A stretch of 57,511 nt of DNA, from NCBI GenBank assembly GCA_002633005.1, contig NMRA01000252.1:172267-229777 (forward strand). The letters run 5' to 3'. The notes under the pieces were generated by a model that worked only from the letters and a program-made list of their open reading frames with translations, did not search any database and was not told where the DNA came from. Position 1 is the stretch's first letter. The number at the start of each line of letters is the position of its first letter. Shown here in pieces: positions 23,958-35,478 of the stretch. The stretch comes from Phoronis australis (taxonomy: Eukaryota; Phoronida; Phoronidae). Position numbers and translations under genes: made by a program.

Positions 23958-24005
23958 AACTGAAAGCGTGCTACCGAAGTACAGCCAATGTTTTCTTCAA
24001 CGTAG

Positions 24006-25363
24006 AAAAGAAGATTGGAAAAAAAGTCCATCAACCGGGGATTTCTGCGCCTGGTATTTGCAGACGATGCGACAAAGTGATCACAAAGTTTAGCGACATC
24101 ACCGAATGCAGCCGATGTTCAAAGCCTATTGCTCTGCTTAGAGGGGGACTAACACCGGCGACTGATTTTAAACAGAAGCTGGCCATACCTGACAAGGAAG
24201 AGAAACAGTGCATGTATTTTGACGAAGAAGAAGCGAAATATGACACGAACATTTTCTATCACAATCCAGATATTATATATGGCGGCGCAGTCGAAAAGAA
24301 ACTGAGTGAGTCTCAGAGCAGTTGCGGAGACCTTGGGGTAGCTGAATACGTCGGGAATGACGGCATCACGAGACGATGTTTGATGAGTTATGACATACAT
24401 CTCTTCCCGCTTCCGGAGAGCGACGATCAAGCGGAAGAAGAAATTGAACTTAAGAGTCGTTATCGTACGTGCAGTTTCTGTAATCAGTTCATGGCCCCAA
24501 TCAGACCGCAAACAATTCGAGGTACTTATGGCCTCTTTGAAACATTCACCGATCTCGGTTACCTAACTCCATTGTGCAATTGTGCGTTTCATAAGGGTTG
24601 GATTGATGTTAAATTTTCCGACGAAAATATCCAACTAAAAGAAGAACCAGTTGTTGAAAAAGAAGAGAAAATTGCAGGTGATTTAGAGGAGGCAGATATC
24701 GAGAAAATGCAGGCGAAAATGAAAGGAAGCAAGTACCGTCGAGACTTGGTGCATTGTGGTCGTCCAACAGACCAGAGGATACCCAGGGAAATGAGATTCA
24801 GGCCCCACCCAACAAGCTCGAATGAAGCTCATGTTCATTCAGAAGAACGGGACAAAAAACGCAAGGCATTTAAGAGAGCTAAAAAAACAAAATCGGTGTT
24901 AAAGACAGAGCAGGGCGGTGAATCGTCATCAAGTAAATCCAAGTCAGATAAGAAGCTTAGTCGTTCAAAGGAAGCGCACAAAAAGCATAAAACGTTCTCT
25001 ACGTCAGCACTAAAGAAGGCGTTCCATGGGAAGTCAAAACAGAGTGATGAGACATCGTCAAGCAAATCGGGCACAGACAAGACTCATGGGCATTCTCCTC
25101 AAGGGCAGAAAAAACACAGAACTTCACGGATATCAACAGAAAAAAAGGCGTTGTTAGGGAAGTCGAAAGTACGGAAGTCGCAAGCAACGTCAGCTAAGCA
25201 TAAAACCAAGACAGTCAAATCGGATAATACTGCAGCAGGTCAACAGGGGCTAAAGGGAAACTTGAAAACAGAAAGTAAGGTTGAGAGATCTGAAACCGGA
25301 ACCTCAAGGTCGCGTGCTTCGAGAGTTTCGTTCCAAAGCCCGTTAAGTACAAGTTCTCAATAA
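24006..25363 (+). CDS. Gene 2, exon 2: module-2 Cys protein with Lys/Ser-rich tail
   Basis: The frame is open from 23960. The GTG at 24077 lies inside a conserved block, so it is not the start; a phase-1 acceptor ending at 24005 fits better. About 452 residues follow. Two knuckles GICRRCDK and CSRCSKPI (bases 24053-24130), module 2 with YHNPDIIYGG, CGDLGVAEY and CLMSYDIHLFPLPES (about 24257-24421), a further C-x2-C...C-x-C group (24470-24590), then a Lys/Ser/Thr-rich tail with two repeats of about 40 residues (24919-25170). Module 2 is plainly homologous to gene 1 exon 2, but module 1 is absent. The stop at 25363 and an AATAAA 50 bases later make it a last exon. Function unknown. Confidence 0.75.
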
Positions 25364-25412
25364 ATGATTGACACCAACCCCCAGTAAATGGTACACAATA
25401 CATGGGTAAAAA

Positions 25413-25418
25413 AATAAA
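25413..25418 (+). promoter_or_regulatory. Candidate polyadenylation signal of gene 2
   Basis: AATAAA lies 50 bases after the stop of gene 2 exon 2. It supports this exon as terminal, with a very short 3' UTR. Confidence 0.4.
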
Positions 25419-26484
25419 ACAATCGAACTGGTATGAAACGATATGGCAACTAGCCCGTATTCAATGGATATCATATAAGTAAATGTGCACACATGCGCAC
25501 ACATTTTGCGTTTTGACAATAGATTCGCGTCTTTCTTTAGATTTTGATAAAAACTTACTCAGGGTTTATCAGCTCTTTCACGCTGTTTGTTAAGATATTA
25601 ATTACAACAGTACCGTTTACTATAATTTTGATAGAAGGCAAGTCTTTTTGGTTAAGGTCGTTATAAAAAGGATATAGCAACAAAACATGAATTTCAATAG
25701 GACCGTCCTTAAATACACGCCCACTGAAGTCTCGCTTGTCGCGGAGATAAGAATTCGCGTGACCTCGTTTTGGAAATCAGGCACATATTTGTGTCTCTTT
25801 TTGATGCCGTAAATGCGAAGAGTTTCAGTTCACACATCCAGGGGAATTTGTCAAGTTTATCAAACTTTTTCACGTCGGAGTTGCAGCCCAAAGTACAGAA
25901 GCAACACTTTTTTAGCATAGGAGGAATGAAGAGTAATGTAATCGAGAAATCAATGTAAAGAATCAAACAGCAAATAACATGTGAAACTCCAGTGGCACGA
26001 AAACGAGGCAGCAAATGTGCCTGACGGATGTTTATGACATTGTGACAAGATTCGAGCGTCGCTGTGGAATCCGGGACGCACTATTCCAATGACATTTTAG
26101 TTTCAACAAATGCACACCCATTTATCTGTAAAACTTTTACGACTTGTTCAGCGATCGTGCTGTTGCTTTTATCGGTGAGTCTGTCATATTTATGTTGTTG
26201 TAGGACGTCTCAAGAACTGAGATAACTTACGGAATGAAGAGTTCGGAAATGGTGAATTCCGTGTCCAATATTGACTACTTTTTTGCCTGTGCGTCACAGT
26301 GGACGTCACCAAAGGTGAAGGTCGCGTGTCCAAAACTACTTAATATATAAGGCGCTTCAATTACATGTACAGCATAAGCTACAGGACGTCAAAACATCAA
26401 AGGCTCCATGCACCTCCAAAGTAGCGTGTCGTTGTTTATACACACCACTGTATTTTGAATGTTCTGTCAACTCTTTGGCTGGTG

Positions 26485-26867
26485 CCGGGGTCTAATGTTC
26501 GTACTCGAAATCTTACTCGAAATTAATTTTGACATTTCTGTTTTACTTTTGTGCAAACTCAAGATAAGTGTCCATTAGTCTGTTTTCCAGTACGATTACG
26601 GTTTAAGTATACGAGTTTCTAGTACAAGTTCGCCTTTGGTGACCCCAAGATTCGAAATACAATGTTGAGTAAAACTAGAAATTCAGAGTTCAGACATGAG
26701 CTTCAAGTTTAAATTCTGGGCTTTTCAAAGGCAAACTAGGATTATAAAGGTATCCATGTAGGCCGTTATGTACGTGCAGAAATTGTAGATGCTCATCTTG
26801 AGTTTGCACGAAAGAAAAATAGAAAACTCGAACAATAATTTCAAATAAAAACAGTAGACCCTGGGCC
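26485..26867. mobile_element. MITE with long imperfect inverted ends, family of the 34.4-kb copy
   Basis: The left end GGGGTCTAATGTTCGTACTC and the inverted right end (GGGTCTACTGT) face each other. Inner arms (CTTTTGTGCAAACTCAAGAT versus the inverse of CTCATCTTGAGTTTGCACG) also pair. CTGGTG flanks both sides (26479-26484 and 26868-26873), a possible 6-base target duplication. About 383 bases, non-coding. Confidence 0.6.
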
Positions 26868-28369
26868 CTGGTGTGATTTCGGATGTACAGTATTCGTCGG
26901 TCTCAGCATCAGTCTTCAAATGGCTGCATGTCCAGCACTTTTTTCAAATGTCGGTAATAAATCTATAACAAGCTTCACTGGCCGACCCACAGTGATGGAA
27001 AATAACTTCGTGCCACGGGAAACCTCCATCCATAGCTAATACGTTTACTTTACGTCCCCACCTATCGTACGCGCATCTGCCATCATCTTCTTATCACTGA
27101 TGTCGAGTGTCTTGCGCATTCTTCAAACGGATTTATAAGGGCACTAGGTACTACCACTAGGAACGCCACGTTATCCAACCCTCCCCTCTTCAAGACTCCA
27201 ATGTGTCTCTTGCCTTTGACAGACAATACGTTCGATTTCAATAATTCACTTCTGGTTAGTTGACAACAGCACGATATTGGGACGGAGTGTCGTAATTGCT
27301 TAATCTGGAAGGAATAGTTTCCGCGGTGGGCCATCTCTCATTTTCCTTTCAACACTGTTCAGAATTTAGGGATCCTGAGGTTTGGTTCATGGAAAGTGGC
27401 TGACGACTGAAAATAAGTCTTCCACCAGTCTCACGATTGTGGAATAAAGGTTTGTTCACGTACATGTCCGTGACTACAACACCGTCGAAACATCTTAGTA
27501 ACTTAGCAGGAAGACATTATCAGGAAGGTAACTGACGCTTTTGGTCTCTTTCCACGGAAAAACAATTGGTGTCATCGGAAAGAGTAAATCTTTTTCTATA
27601 GAATGATATCAATTAGCTATCTTCATGTCTACAAACAGCGGCATAATTATTCATTGAAAATGACGAATTCAGAGCACGCAATCACAATTTCCTACATGCA
27701 CTGGTATTTTACGAGTGAGCCGTGAAATATAAATGGCGTAGCAGTCACCTAACACCTCATTAGCTTATCTTTGGAATAAACACAAACAGACACACGCCCA
27801 CCCACAATTGCTCACACGCACACACATACATACATGTATTAGAATATTAGAAATGAGGTGGTAGTTTTTCCTTGTTTTTGTAATTAAGCGAGTCGATTCG
27901 GCAAGTTTGAAAGCCAAAAGCAGAAAAAACAACCCGACCAAATCAAATCAAAGACCTACCAATGTTACAACTGTCGTTTCCGGCAAAACGTAATCGTCTC
28001 GTCTGCTCTTCAGTGAATAGCAGATTCAAGCTTTTTGGGAGAGTACAAGGAAGCGACGAATATGTAATTTCTTCAGTAAATACAGTTTGAAAACTGTTAA
28101 ATAAAAAGTATATGAACGTTATATGGGGTAGTGTATATTGTGAACGAGTATACAACAGAAAACAAACTAAAAATGTGAAATTATGTCTATTGACGTTAAC
28201 GTACTCTCTTCCTAAGTAGTTCCGGGCCATTGGTAGCCGCTCGTGGAACTATTTCCGTTTTTTTCCCTATTTCAGATCACGTTCTTATGCCACTTTCTGT
28301 TTTTAACCATCAGACTTTTCAGGCAGAGCAGATTCGCGAGTAGGTAAGTCTTATAGGAAAGTCATTCAG

Positions 28370-28540
28370 CGACGTAATATAAGTATCGCCAGTCCGCCAG
28401 ATGTCGTTTCGCTGTAGTCAGCGCCCTCTCTCTCTGTGCCGTCTGCCATTTTGTTCTGGTGCCGTTCATTCTATTTAGCTCTCAATAAACCTTAGTGTTT
28501 CGTCCAAAGTTGTTCGTTGTGCATACGCATTGCCTTCTGG
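28370..28540 (+). mobile_element. Possible solo LTR fragment
   Basis: A CT-rich segment (GCGCCCTCTCTCTCTGTGCC) is followed by CTCAATAAACCTTAGTGTT, a layout seen in many animal Gypsy LTRs. Neither end nor target duplication is clear. Confidence 0.25.
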
Positions 28541-29505
28541 CTTATGAAATGTATAAAGCGCAACTTCTATTGCCGAACGTCGTGGGTTGAGGGGGTTGTG
28601 TATCGAGGGGGTGGTTGGATATGGGGGTCGACTGGTCGAGGGGGGGGGGTTTAGAACAAACCCCTTTGACTTCGGTATGACAAACGGTCTGAATCACCAT
28701 TTTAGTCTAGGGTAACTATGAAGGTGTGTAAAACGTAATTTAAAATTGAAAAATTCAAAGCAAGGGACTGGGCACGACAGTTAAAAGTATGAGATTTCAT
28801 TTTCCAGACACTCGGAAAGGGAGTATCCTATTCCCAGTTGCGTATCTCATCAAAAGTAGTCAATTACCCCCGAAGCCTTCACTACCTTTATTGACTGTGC
28901 CACGCATGAGGTCATGTGGACGGTTGCACGAAACAGTCCCAAATAGTGACTCAACTAAAGTCTCTTAAGTCTTTTTGTGTATTTGAGTCTTTATAGGCTA
29001 ACAGATGAAATATGTTTCTATCATTTCATCTTGATTATGAACTGCTCTTTGAGTGCTGACGTTTTCTAATAATATAACTAAAAATCGAACCCAGAGTTCA
29101 TTGAAAATACATGTAATTAGGGACTGAGTCCTTAAATTGGGGGTGTTGCATGAAAAGGTCACCCTGGTCTTCAAAGCAATCACTGGAGCTTCCTCTCTCT
29201 CCGTGTAATCCTCGATGCCGGCTGTACCCGTCTCAAACTACAGTTCAGCGTCTCACCCTAAATGTCTTTAACAAATTATGCCATTTCATCACTTTGAGTC
29301 TTCTCAAAATCATCTGTCAAGTCACTCGCTAACTGTTGTTTGAAACGCTTCAGTCAACGTCTGCGTCTCGTTTTGTGCTTTGGTGCGGGGGGAACAACAC
29401 TAACGGTGAAAGATATTGCACCGCCACCAGTTTGCGCCGTTTTCTTGTCAAGTCTCGTTAACTGCCTGAATTTTCCTGAACATTGCAGGCACAGGCCTTC
29501 TCGTT

Positions 29506-29784
29506 TAGACCGGTATACCAGAGCTTTTTTGGGCATGGTAACCAATTTTCTTTGGTGCCACAGTGCTCTGTAGGTATCCTGATGCTTGGAAATGGTCGTC
29601 TGGCAGGTTCACTTTGGTGGGTGTGGTCCGGGGAGCCAAGAGAATGACAGTAAAAAATTGAGCTAGATCAACTTTTCTAGTAACCACTTCAAACTGCCTT
29701 GGATGCCTCCTACATAATCCACTGTATCAAAATTGGTCACTGCCAGACAATTTCAGTGGTGGGGAGTATCAGCCAGACGGTTAT
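29506..29784. repeat. Left inverted arm, outer part
   Basis: Nearly co-linear with the reverse complement of 37560-37853, including CCAATTTTCTTTGGTGCCAC and CTTGGATGCCTCCTACATAA. The arm is interrupted at 29784 by the nested element; GTTAT at 29780-29784 is its target duplication. Confidence 0.85.
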
Positions 29785-29838
29785 CACCCCGGCCAACCCG
29801 TGATCGAGAACGACCGGAAAGCGATCGAGAACGAAACC
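29785..29838. repeat. Left TIR of the nested element
   Basis: Pairs with 33084-33137 inverted, with four mismatches. It holds two tandem GATCGAGAACG motifs, each containing the palindrome core of CGATCG or a one-base variant. Confidence 0.85.
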
Positions 29839-30192
29839 GGTTGCGAGAAGCGAAGCCAGGCAAGGTGAGTAAATTTGATGAATTTACGTTGTTTTTACTT
29901 CCAATGTGAAAACAGAGACATGAGTTCAAGGCGTAACACATTGAGGAAGGGCAGGTAGAGGTTTGGGCTGGTGTCTTTTCCAGTTATTGGAGATAAGTTA
30001 CGTTGAACGAGGCATCGCTTGAGTCAAAGGGGATTCGTATGTTATTTTGGCAAATTGCGGTTATTTTTGGCACTAAATCAATAAATTGACCATGAAGTTA
30101 TGAAGAAGTGACTAGTGAAAATATAACACAACGCTTGTTTTTCGTAGTTTTGTCAGGATCTCTGATTTTTCGACACTTTTCTGTTTAAAGAT

Positions 30193-30258
30193 GCGATCGA
30201 GAACGCAAAGATAAGCGATCGGAAACAAATTTTTGTAGTGTTTATGCGATCGAGAACG
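30193..30258. repeat. Subterminal GCGATCGAGAACG motifs, left side
   Basis: Perfect 13-mers at about 30193-30205 and 30246-30258, plus a partial AGCGATCGGAAAC between. They repeat the TIR motif, so they may be transposase-binding sites; this is inference. Confidence 0.6.
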
Positions 30259-30694
30259 CATCGTGGTGTGCCGAAGAGTTATGGACTTTTTACTTATAAA
30301 ACAGGAACAGGGTTACAAAATAAGTGTGGTACAATGAATTAATCACATTTTGAGTCATTACTGTTACTTTCGTTTCCAAACTAAACAATATCACAGCATT
30401 ACCCTTACATTAAAATGAGCGACTACATGTACATCAAGCCCTATTTTAATTATAGATATTTTCACAAATGAATTTATTTTCATTTCAGGAAACACGTTCA
30501 CTGTTATTATTGTGAGGCGAGCTCCAACGAACAGATTGATCAGGGCGTGAAAGTACACCCTACCAGGGTTTTGGAATACAAGTACTTTTAGACGAAACCA
30601 AGTGGAACAAGGGGTTCTAAACTAAGACTCACCCAGCAATTGTCCCATGTGGCGTGTAAGCCAGGAGTAAACAAATTGTTGATGCAGATGAAAG

Positions 30695-31004
30695 CAGTGA
30701 CGGATTTAGGAGGGGGGTTGTCAAGGGGGCCATGCCCTGTAAAATTCTCTCAGATATCATTTGGCAGTCCGGGGTGCGAATTGCCGACTAGCATATGCGC
30801 GCACCCAAGTGGGCTCGAGGGGTTAATGCGCAATTCATAGGCCTTGAACAAACCCCGTGTACCTTTTTTTAGTAATAAGGTCCACAAACCCAAAAATTCG
30901 AGGCCCCTGCATCCCTACACATTAGGCTGGGCGCGCGCATGTGGCAAAATTCTGACTATTCCTGTGCCCTGCCCCCCTAACTCAAAATCCTGGATCCGCC
31001 CCTG
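30695..31004. mobile_element. 310-base MITE (family CAGTGGCGGATYYAGG) inside the nested element
   Basis: The ends CAGTGACGGATTTAGG and, inverted, CAGGGGCGGATCCAGG form a TIR. GAAAG lies on both sides (30690-30694 and 31005-31009). Related copies: 38654-38799, 55994-56309 and end fragments near 43639 and 44134. Non-coding. Confidence 0.8.
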
Positions 31005-32639
31005 GAAAGTGAGTGCCGAATCTTCTTGCAAGATTGTGACAGAAAAAGGGAAAAAATAACAAATACGCCAGTGAAGTTAACGAATGATGATAAGCGTGCC
31101 TGTGGGGAGCAAGAAGAGTGCGGCAACACCATTCGTGAAGTGATTCAAAGATTACCGCTCATGAACGTCTGGGATTTAAAAAAATGCTAGAAATAGTGTT
31201 AACTGTTTTGCTGATAAAACTGGTGATATTTTCTTGGATGTTTTACTGATATTATCGATACAGTGATGAACAGATTGACTTGTGGCACTTGTGTGGCTTG
31301 GATATACAACATATGTTTGACTCTTCTGTTTTGAAGTATTGGTCCTGAGTGCATCTTCATTTCATGATCTCCTGTTTAACATGACATTGAAAAAGAGCGA
31401 CGCCAAGATATAATACACCTACTATATTGGGATTTTCTCAAAAACGTAGTTAAAATGTTGTCTTTAACATCACATCAAGACACAACGTAGTGATTACACA
31501 GGAAATCAACAACAATATTAAAGCAATTCTATAATATTAGTAATTTTTTATCACGCATACCTCAAAATTGGTTATACGGAAAAAAGATATAAAACATTGC
31601 TTTAGGGAAATCAACATAACACATCCAGTGTACATTTCCTGTGAATTATTTTTGGAGTGTATTAGACTAAATCATCACTGAATCATAGACAATCTATTTC
31701 GGACCGGTTCATAGTAAAAAATTCTCTCACAGGGAATCAACAACAATATGAAAAAAGTTTCTACAGTTATGGCAGACATATAGTTTTTTCTTAAAATACT
31801 AATTGGTCTTAACAATTGTATGTAAGAATCACCCAATGACACATAGAGTGGCCATTTAAATGTACCCAAACACAACAAAAATGCACTGGTTCTGTTAAAG
31901 ATGCTGCTGAAATAACACAGATAGGAAAAAGGTTCAAAACAAAACGTCAAAATACTATCACATCAGACAACTACCAACCATAAACTCTGTAAATCTGAAT
32001 AAAGTTTCGTAAATTAACAACTTTCACTACTGGACTGAATAATTTTATTCATGGTGATTCTGATTCTCATGTCTGTAGAAGGAGGCATACTCTTTGCATG
32101 ACACATTCACAACTTACAACAAGGAGTGTCCTCAGGCTTACTCTTTCTGTGAAACATTGTTCGCAGATAGGGCACTGAAACAACTTGGTTCCTGAGCACT
32201 ATGCTTCATATTGTGTTTCCTTATACAATAAAAAATTCTTGCCCTATGCAACACGGGGCTCGTAAAGGTCTTGCTTGCAACTAGTGAGTGACACTGTGTT
32301 TTATTGTCATGTGGTTATACAAAAAGGGTTTCTTCCTGAACGAAGCTCCACAACATATATGCATACACAGCCCTTTGTCACATGCAGCAGTTGTGCTACC
32401 GGTACTCTTTTTTGAAGGCTTGTGTGTTAACACTCTGAAGGACTCCTCATGCGGCTACAGTTCAACTGAAAAATCAAACGCATTTAATCACATTTGTGAG
32501 GCTAAATCTCACACAGAAATCATAAAAAACGGTGAAAGTGTAACAAACAATTGACCTGTCAACTACTTCATGGTCGTATTATTCTAAAATTATTGATATA
32601 ACACCGTTACTTGAACAATTATTCAGGAAAATGCACAGA

Positions 32640-32720
32640 AAAAAACGTGCGTTCACGATCGCATTTTTGCATTCACGATCGCCATGGAGAATTAACAGCT
32701 TCGTTCCCGATCGTCGTATC
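32640..32720. repeat. Subterminal inverse motifs, right side of the nested element
   Basis: CGTTCACGATCGC, ATTCACGATCGCC and CGTTCCCGATCGTCG are near-inverse copies of the left-side 13-mers. Confidence 0.55.
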
Positions 32721-33083
32721 ACACAAGGACCTGCTTGTATCGGTAGATAGCTCGAATTGTTTCATAAATTATAACTAACAAAGGTGTCACCAGGGACAAT
32801 TTAACTATAAACGTCACACGTGTCCACTGAAGAACCCAGAAATTGCTCATAACAAGTAGAAATTGACGAATTTACGAGACGCAAGTCATTTTACCGAAAG
32901 CCATTGCATTCTGCGGTCTCTATTTCAAAAAATAGCAAAAGCCAAGTATTATTTCAGATCCACAACAAAGGCTAAGCTCTGACGCTTTTCGATGTGTCGC
33001 ACCGGTACCAAAGCTCTATTTAAGAAGAAAATGACACTTAAACTCACAGGGTACTTCACTGCCGTCTGTCATTTTTGGTGTAA

Positions 33084-33137
33084 GGTCTCGTTCTCGATCG
33101 CCTTCCGGGCGTTCTCGATCGCGGGTTGGCCGGGGTG
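33084..33137. repeat. Right TIR of the nested element
   Basis: Inverse of the left TIR; followed directly by the GTTAT target duplication at 33138-33142. Confidence 0.85.
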
Positions 33138-33460
33138 GTTATGAACAAGGTAAAAAAATTGAGGTAGATCAATCCAAGAGGCAACCGCTTGAAAAAAGTT
33201 GCAAAATATTCACAGTGAGCCCAGGTATCACGAATGAACACTGCTAGACAAATCTAGTGGTGGGTTAACCCCGCCACACATGCCCAAATACCCGAGTTGA
33301 GCTAGACCAATCCATCAGGTAACCGTTTGAAACCAATTGCACGATGTTCAGCATCACTGTACATAGCACAACTGACAATTTCAGTGGTGGGGTGCCCCTG
33401 CCAGACGATTATCAAAAAGGGTTAAAAATTGACCTAGATCAACCCAAGAGGTAGCATGCA
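33138..33460. repeat. Left inverted arm, inner part
   Basis: Continues the arm after the nested element. It matches the reverse complement of about 37250-37560, with GTTCAGCATCACTGTACAT and GCCAGACGATTA. The match ends near 33460. The right arm carries further units, so copy number differs between the arms. Confidence 0.8.
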
Positions 33461-34434
33461 GGGGCTTGGTCGATGCAGGGTCGACTTTTTATTAGACGCC
33501 CCTATCTCTACTCAAATGCATTTATCCTATTCAGGCCCGTAGCCAGCATTGAGCTGGGGTGGTTTGAATTTCAAGAAGGTGGTTGAACCTTTGGTATTTT
33601 GCAAACGTCGACACTGTAAGGCCTTTGACTCAGCTTAATTAGGAGGAAGAGAACATTCTCGCATTATTTTCTGCCTAAGTTTCAAATCAGCCATGCTTAA
33701 ATGAGTGATTACACCTCATTGCATACTCAGAAGGAAATATGAAATTTAGTCTGTGAATGACTTACCAAAATTGTTTGTCTGGTTGTATTTTAGTGTGTTA
33801 CTTAAGTTGCTTACATCGCTGGAAATGGGAACATACCACTATTTCAAAGGTTTAATACTCGTAAGGTTCACTATTCCGAAGATACACTAGTTTGACAATT
33901 CACCACTCCAAAGATTCACCGCTTCAAAAATATTTAAACTTTCAAACTCAGATGTGATTTTTAAACTTTTCATGCAAAAATTAACGATATTTCGGTTATT
34001 AGATGCACCTATACCGAAAACAACACCCGGACACTTGGTTTGGATTCCATGTGACCACCGTATCCAGCAGGCCAGCACAACTAGAAAGCTTAGTTAGATT
34101 TCATATGCATGCGAAATTGCCCGCATGTCTTAAAATGAGTACGCACTTGCATTTTAAAATGATATGAAGTAGGAATACTGATGCATTATCAACCATGACA
34201 CAATTCATCAAATCCGTGTCAAGATCGAATCGCAGCGCGACGCACGGCCAGGTCGAAACTAAATGAAGTTAGAAGGGCACACTCTCCCTGCCACTTCTCA
34301 CAAAATCATGAAGTCCCATTTAGTCTTCTTAAATTTGAAACTGCCGTTGGTCACCGTAGCCGTGCCTCAGATGTTGTCTCTGCTTGAGAATGAGTCGTGA
34401 TCACACAATCACGGTAGAGAACTGTCGGAGTTTT

Positions 34435-34825
34435 GGGCCCAGTCTCGTATCTTTTTACTCGACATGGAATTCGAAATTATGTTTGGCATTTTTACTCTAC
34501 TTTTGTGCGAAGTCAAGAAGTGTCTATTAATCTAAGCTCGAGTACATAACGTGGACGATTTATTAGTCCTAGTTTGCAGTTGATACATCCATCATTAAAG
34601 CAAAACGTTCGAGTTTGAACTCGAAATGTCGAGTTTTTACTCGAGTTTGTAGCACGAATATCAGGATTTTCAAGTGCAAACTTGGACTATAAACTCATAT
34701 GCATGAACTATAATTATTCGAGCACAGTTTGATAACCACTTTTCTGGATTTAGCACAAAAGAAGCAGAAAAATTGCCAAAATTAATTTCGAGTTTGTTTC
34801 GAGCACAAAGATTAGAGACCGGGCC
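34435..34825. mobile_element. MITE, about 390 bases, sister of 26485-26867
   Basis: The ends GGGCCCAGTCTCGTATC and, inverted, GGCCCGGTCTCTAATC form the TIR. Inner arms TTTTACTCTACTTTTGTGC and the inverse of GCACAAAAGAAGCAGAAAAA pair too. No clear target duplication. Confidence 0.6.
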
Positions 34826-35209
34826 ATGGTTTTGGAATAGTGGAATTCAAAGTAGTGAATTTTAGAAGATAACGAACCCTCGAAGTAATGATCAATCGGA
34901 GTACTGGACCTTCGGAGTATCGAACCCTCGACTCGTCATAGTGGCATGGAACCTTGGCAATCTTTTCCATCAAGTTCGTATCTCATATGAAGTCAGCAGG
35001 ATTGTGCACCATTGACATCGGTTGACAACAGAAGAATTTCATTGGCCAAAGGTGGGGTCTGAATAACATAAATTTGAATTTTTGGCGATCACTTACAATT
35101 CAAGATTTGAAAATGCCTACACCTCTACCGTACTGTGGTTGCAGTTAAAACCAAAATAGTAGAATAACAAATCTCAGTTTTCTGCTGTTTTGTTTCTTGG
35201 CGAGTTTAA

Positions 35210-35478
35210 AGGCTAATGCCACCCGATTTAATTAGTCTTTTTTACCGTCTTAATCGGTCTGGGGCCACATCGGCTCGTACACGGTCGACCTTACCTTGCC
35301 GAGAGGTGTCGCGTTAGCCTGTGAGGAAGGTGAGAAAGTCCGCAGCGACGTCAGTGGTTCGTATGCAGAGTGAATTCCGCCATGGTGTGGTGTGTCGTTC
35401 CTGCCTGTTCGAACTATGAAGCGGCGAGGAAAGCGGGTACATCGTTTTTTCGATTTCCTCGAGAGCCCGAAATGCTTC
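35210..35478 (+). CDS. THAP-domain exon, partial, ending in the assembly gap
   Basis: An ATG at 35382 starts MVWCVVPACSNYEAARKAG and continues to SFFRFPREPEML at the gap (coding part 35382-35478, 32 residues). The C-x4-C opening and the F-R-F-P motif are typical of a THAP zinc finger. The 170 bases before the ATG also match the copy at 22.3-22.7 kb. This copy has no stop in the visible part. It could be a transposon gene (P-element type) or a recent pseudogene; the gap hides the answer. Confidence 0.7.

Larger units (their letters stand above)
14140..24005 (+). other. Predicted 9.9-kb phase-1 intron of gene 2, filled with mobile elements
   Basis: The donor at 14140 and the acceptor ending at 24005 (TTTTCTTCAACGTAG) have matching phase 1, and the two flanking exons are homologous to the two exons of gene 1, whose intron is only about 0.4 kb. 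The difference is accounted for by inserted repeats, a Gypsy remnant, two non-LTR fragments and a dead THAP copy, listed separately. Bases 14700-15640 and 22700-23690 hold nothing recognisable. Confidence 0.5.
25420..29505. other. Spacer after gene 2
   Basis: No exon of the family and no other gene was recognised. It contains a MITE (26485-26867), a possible solo LTR tail (about 28370-28540), a CA-rich patch (27780-27835) and a G-rich patch (28585-28650). Confidence 0.4.
29785..33137. mobile_element. Nested 3,353-base element with 54-base TIRs and 5-base target duplication
   Basis: The ends start CACCCCGGCCAACCCG on both sides in inverse orientation and match over about 54 bases with four differences. 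GTTAT is present directly outside both ends (29780-29784, 33138-33142). The uninterrupted right arm of the host repeat reads GGTTATGAACA at this place, which shows the empty site. Inner copies of GCGATCGAGAACG-like 13-mers lie near both ends. No transposase was found, so it is non-autonomous. CAC ends with a 5-base duplication recall Transib/RAG-type elements, but the heptamer does not match, so the superfamily is open. Confidence 0.85.
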
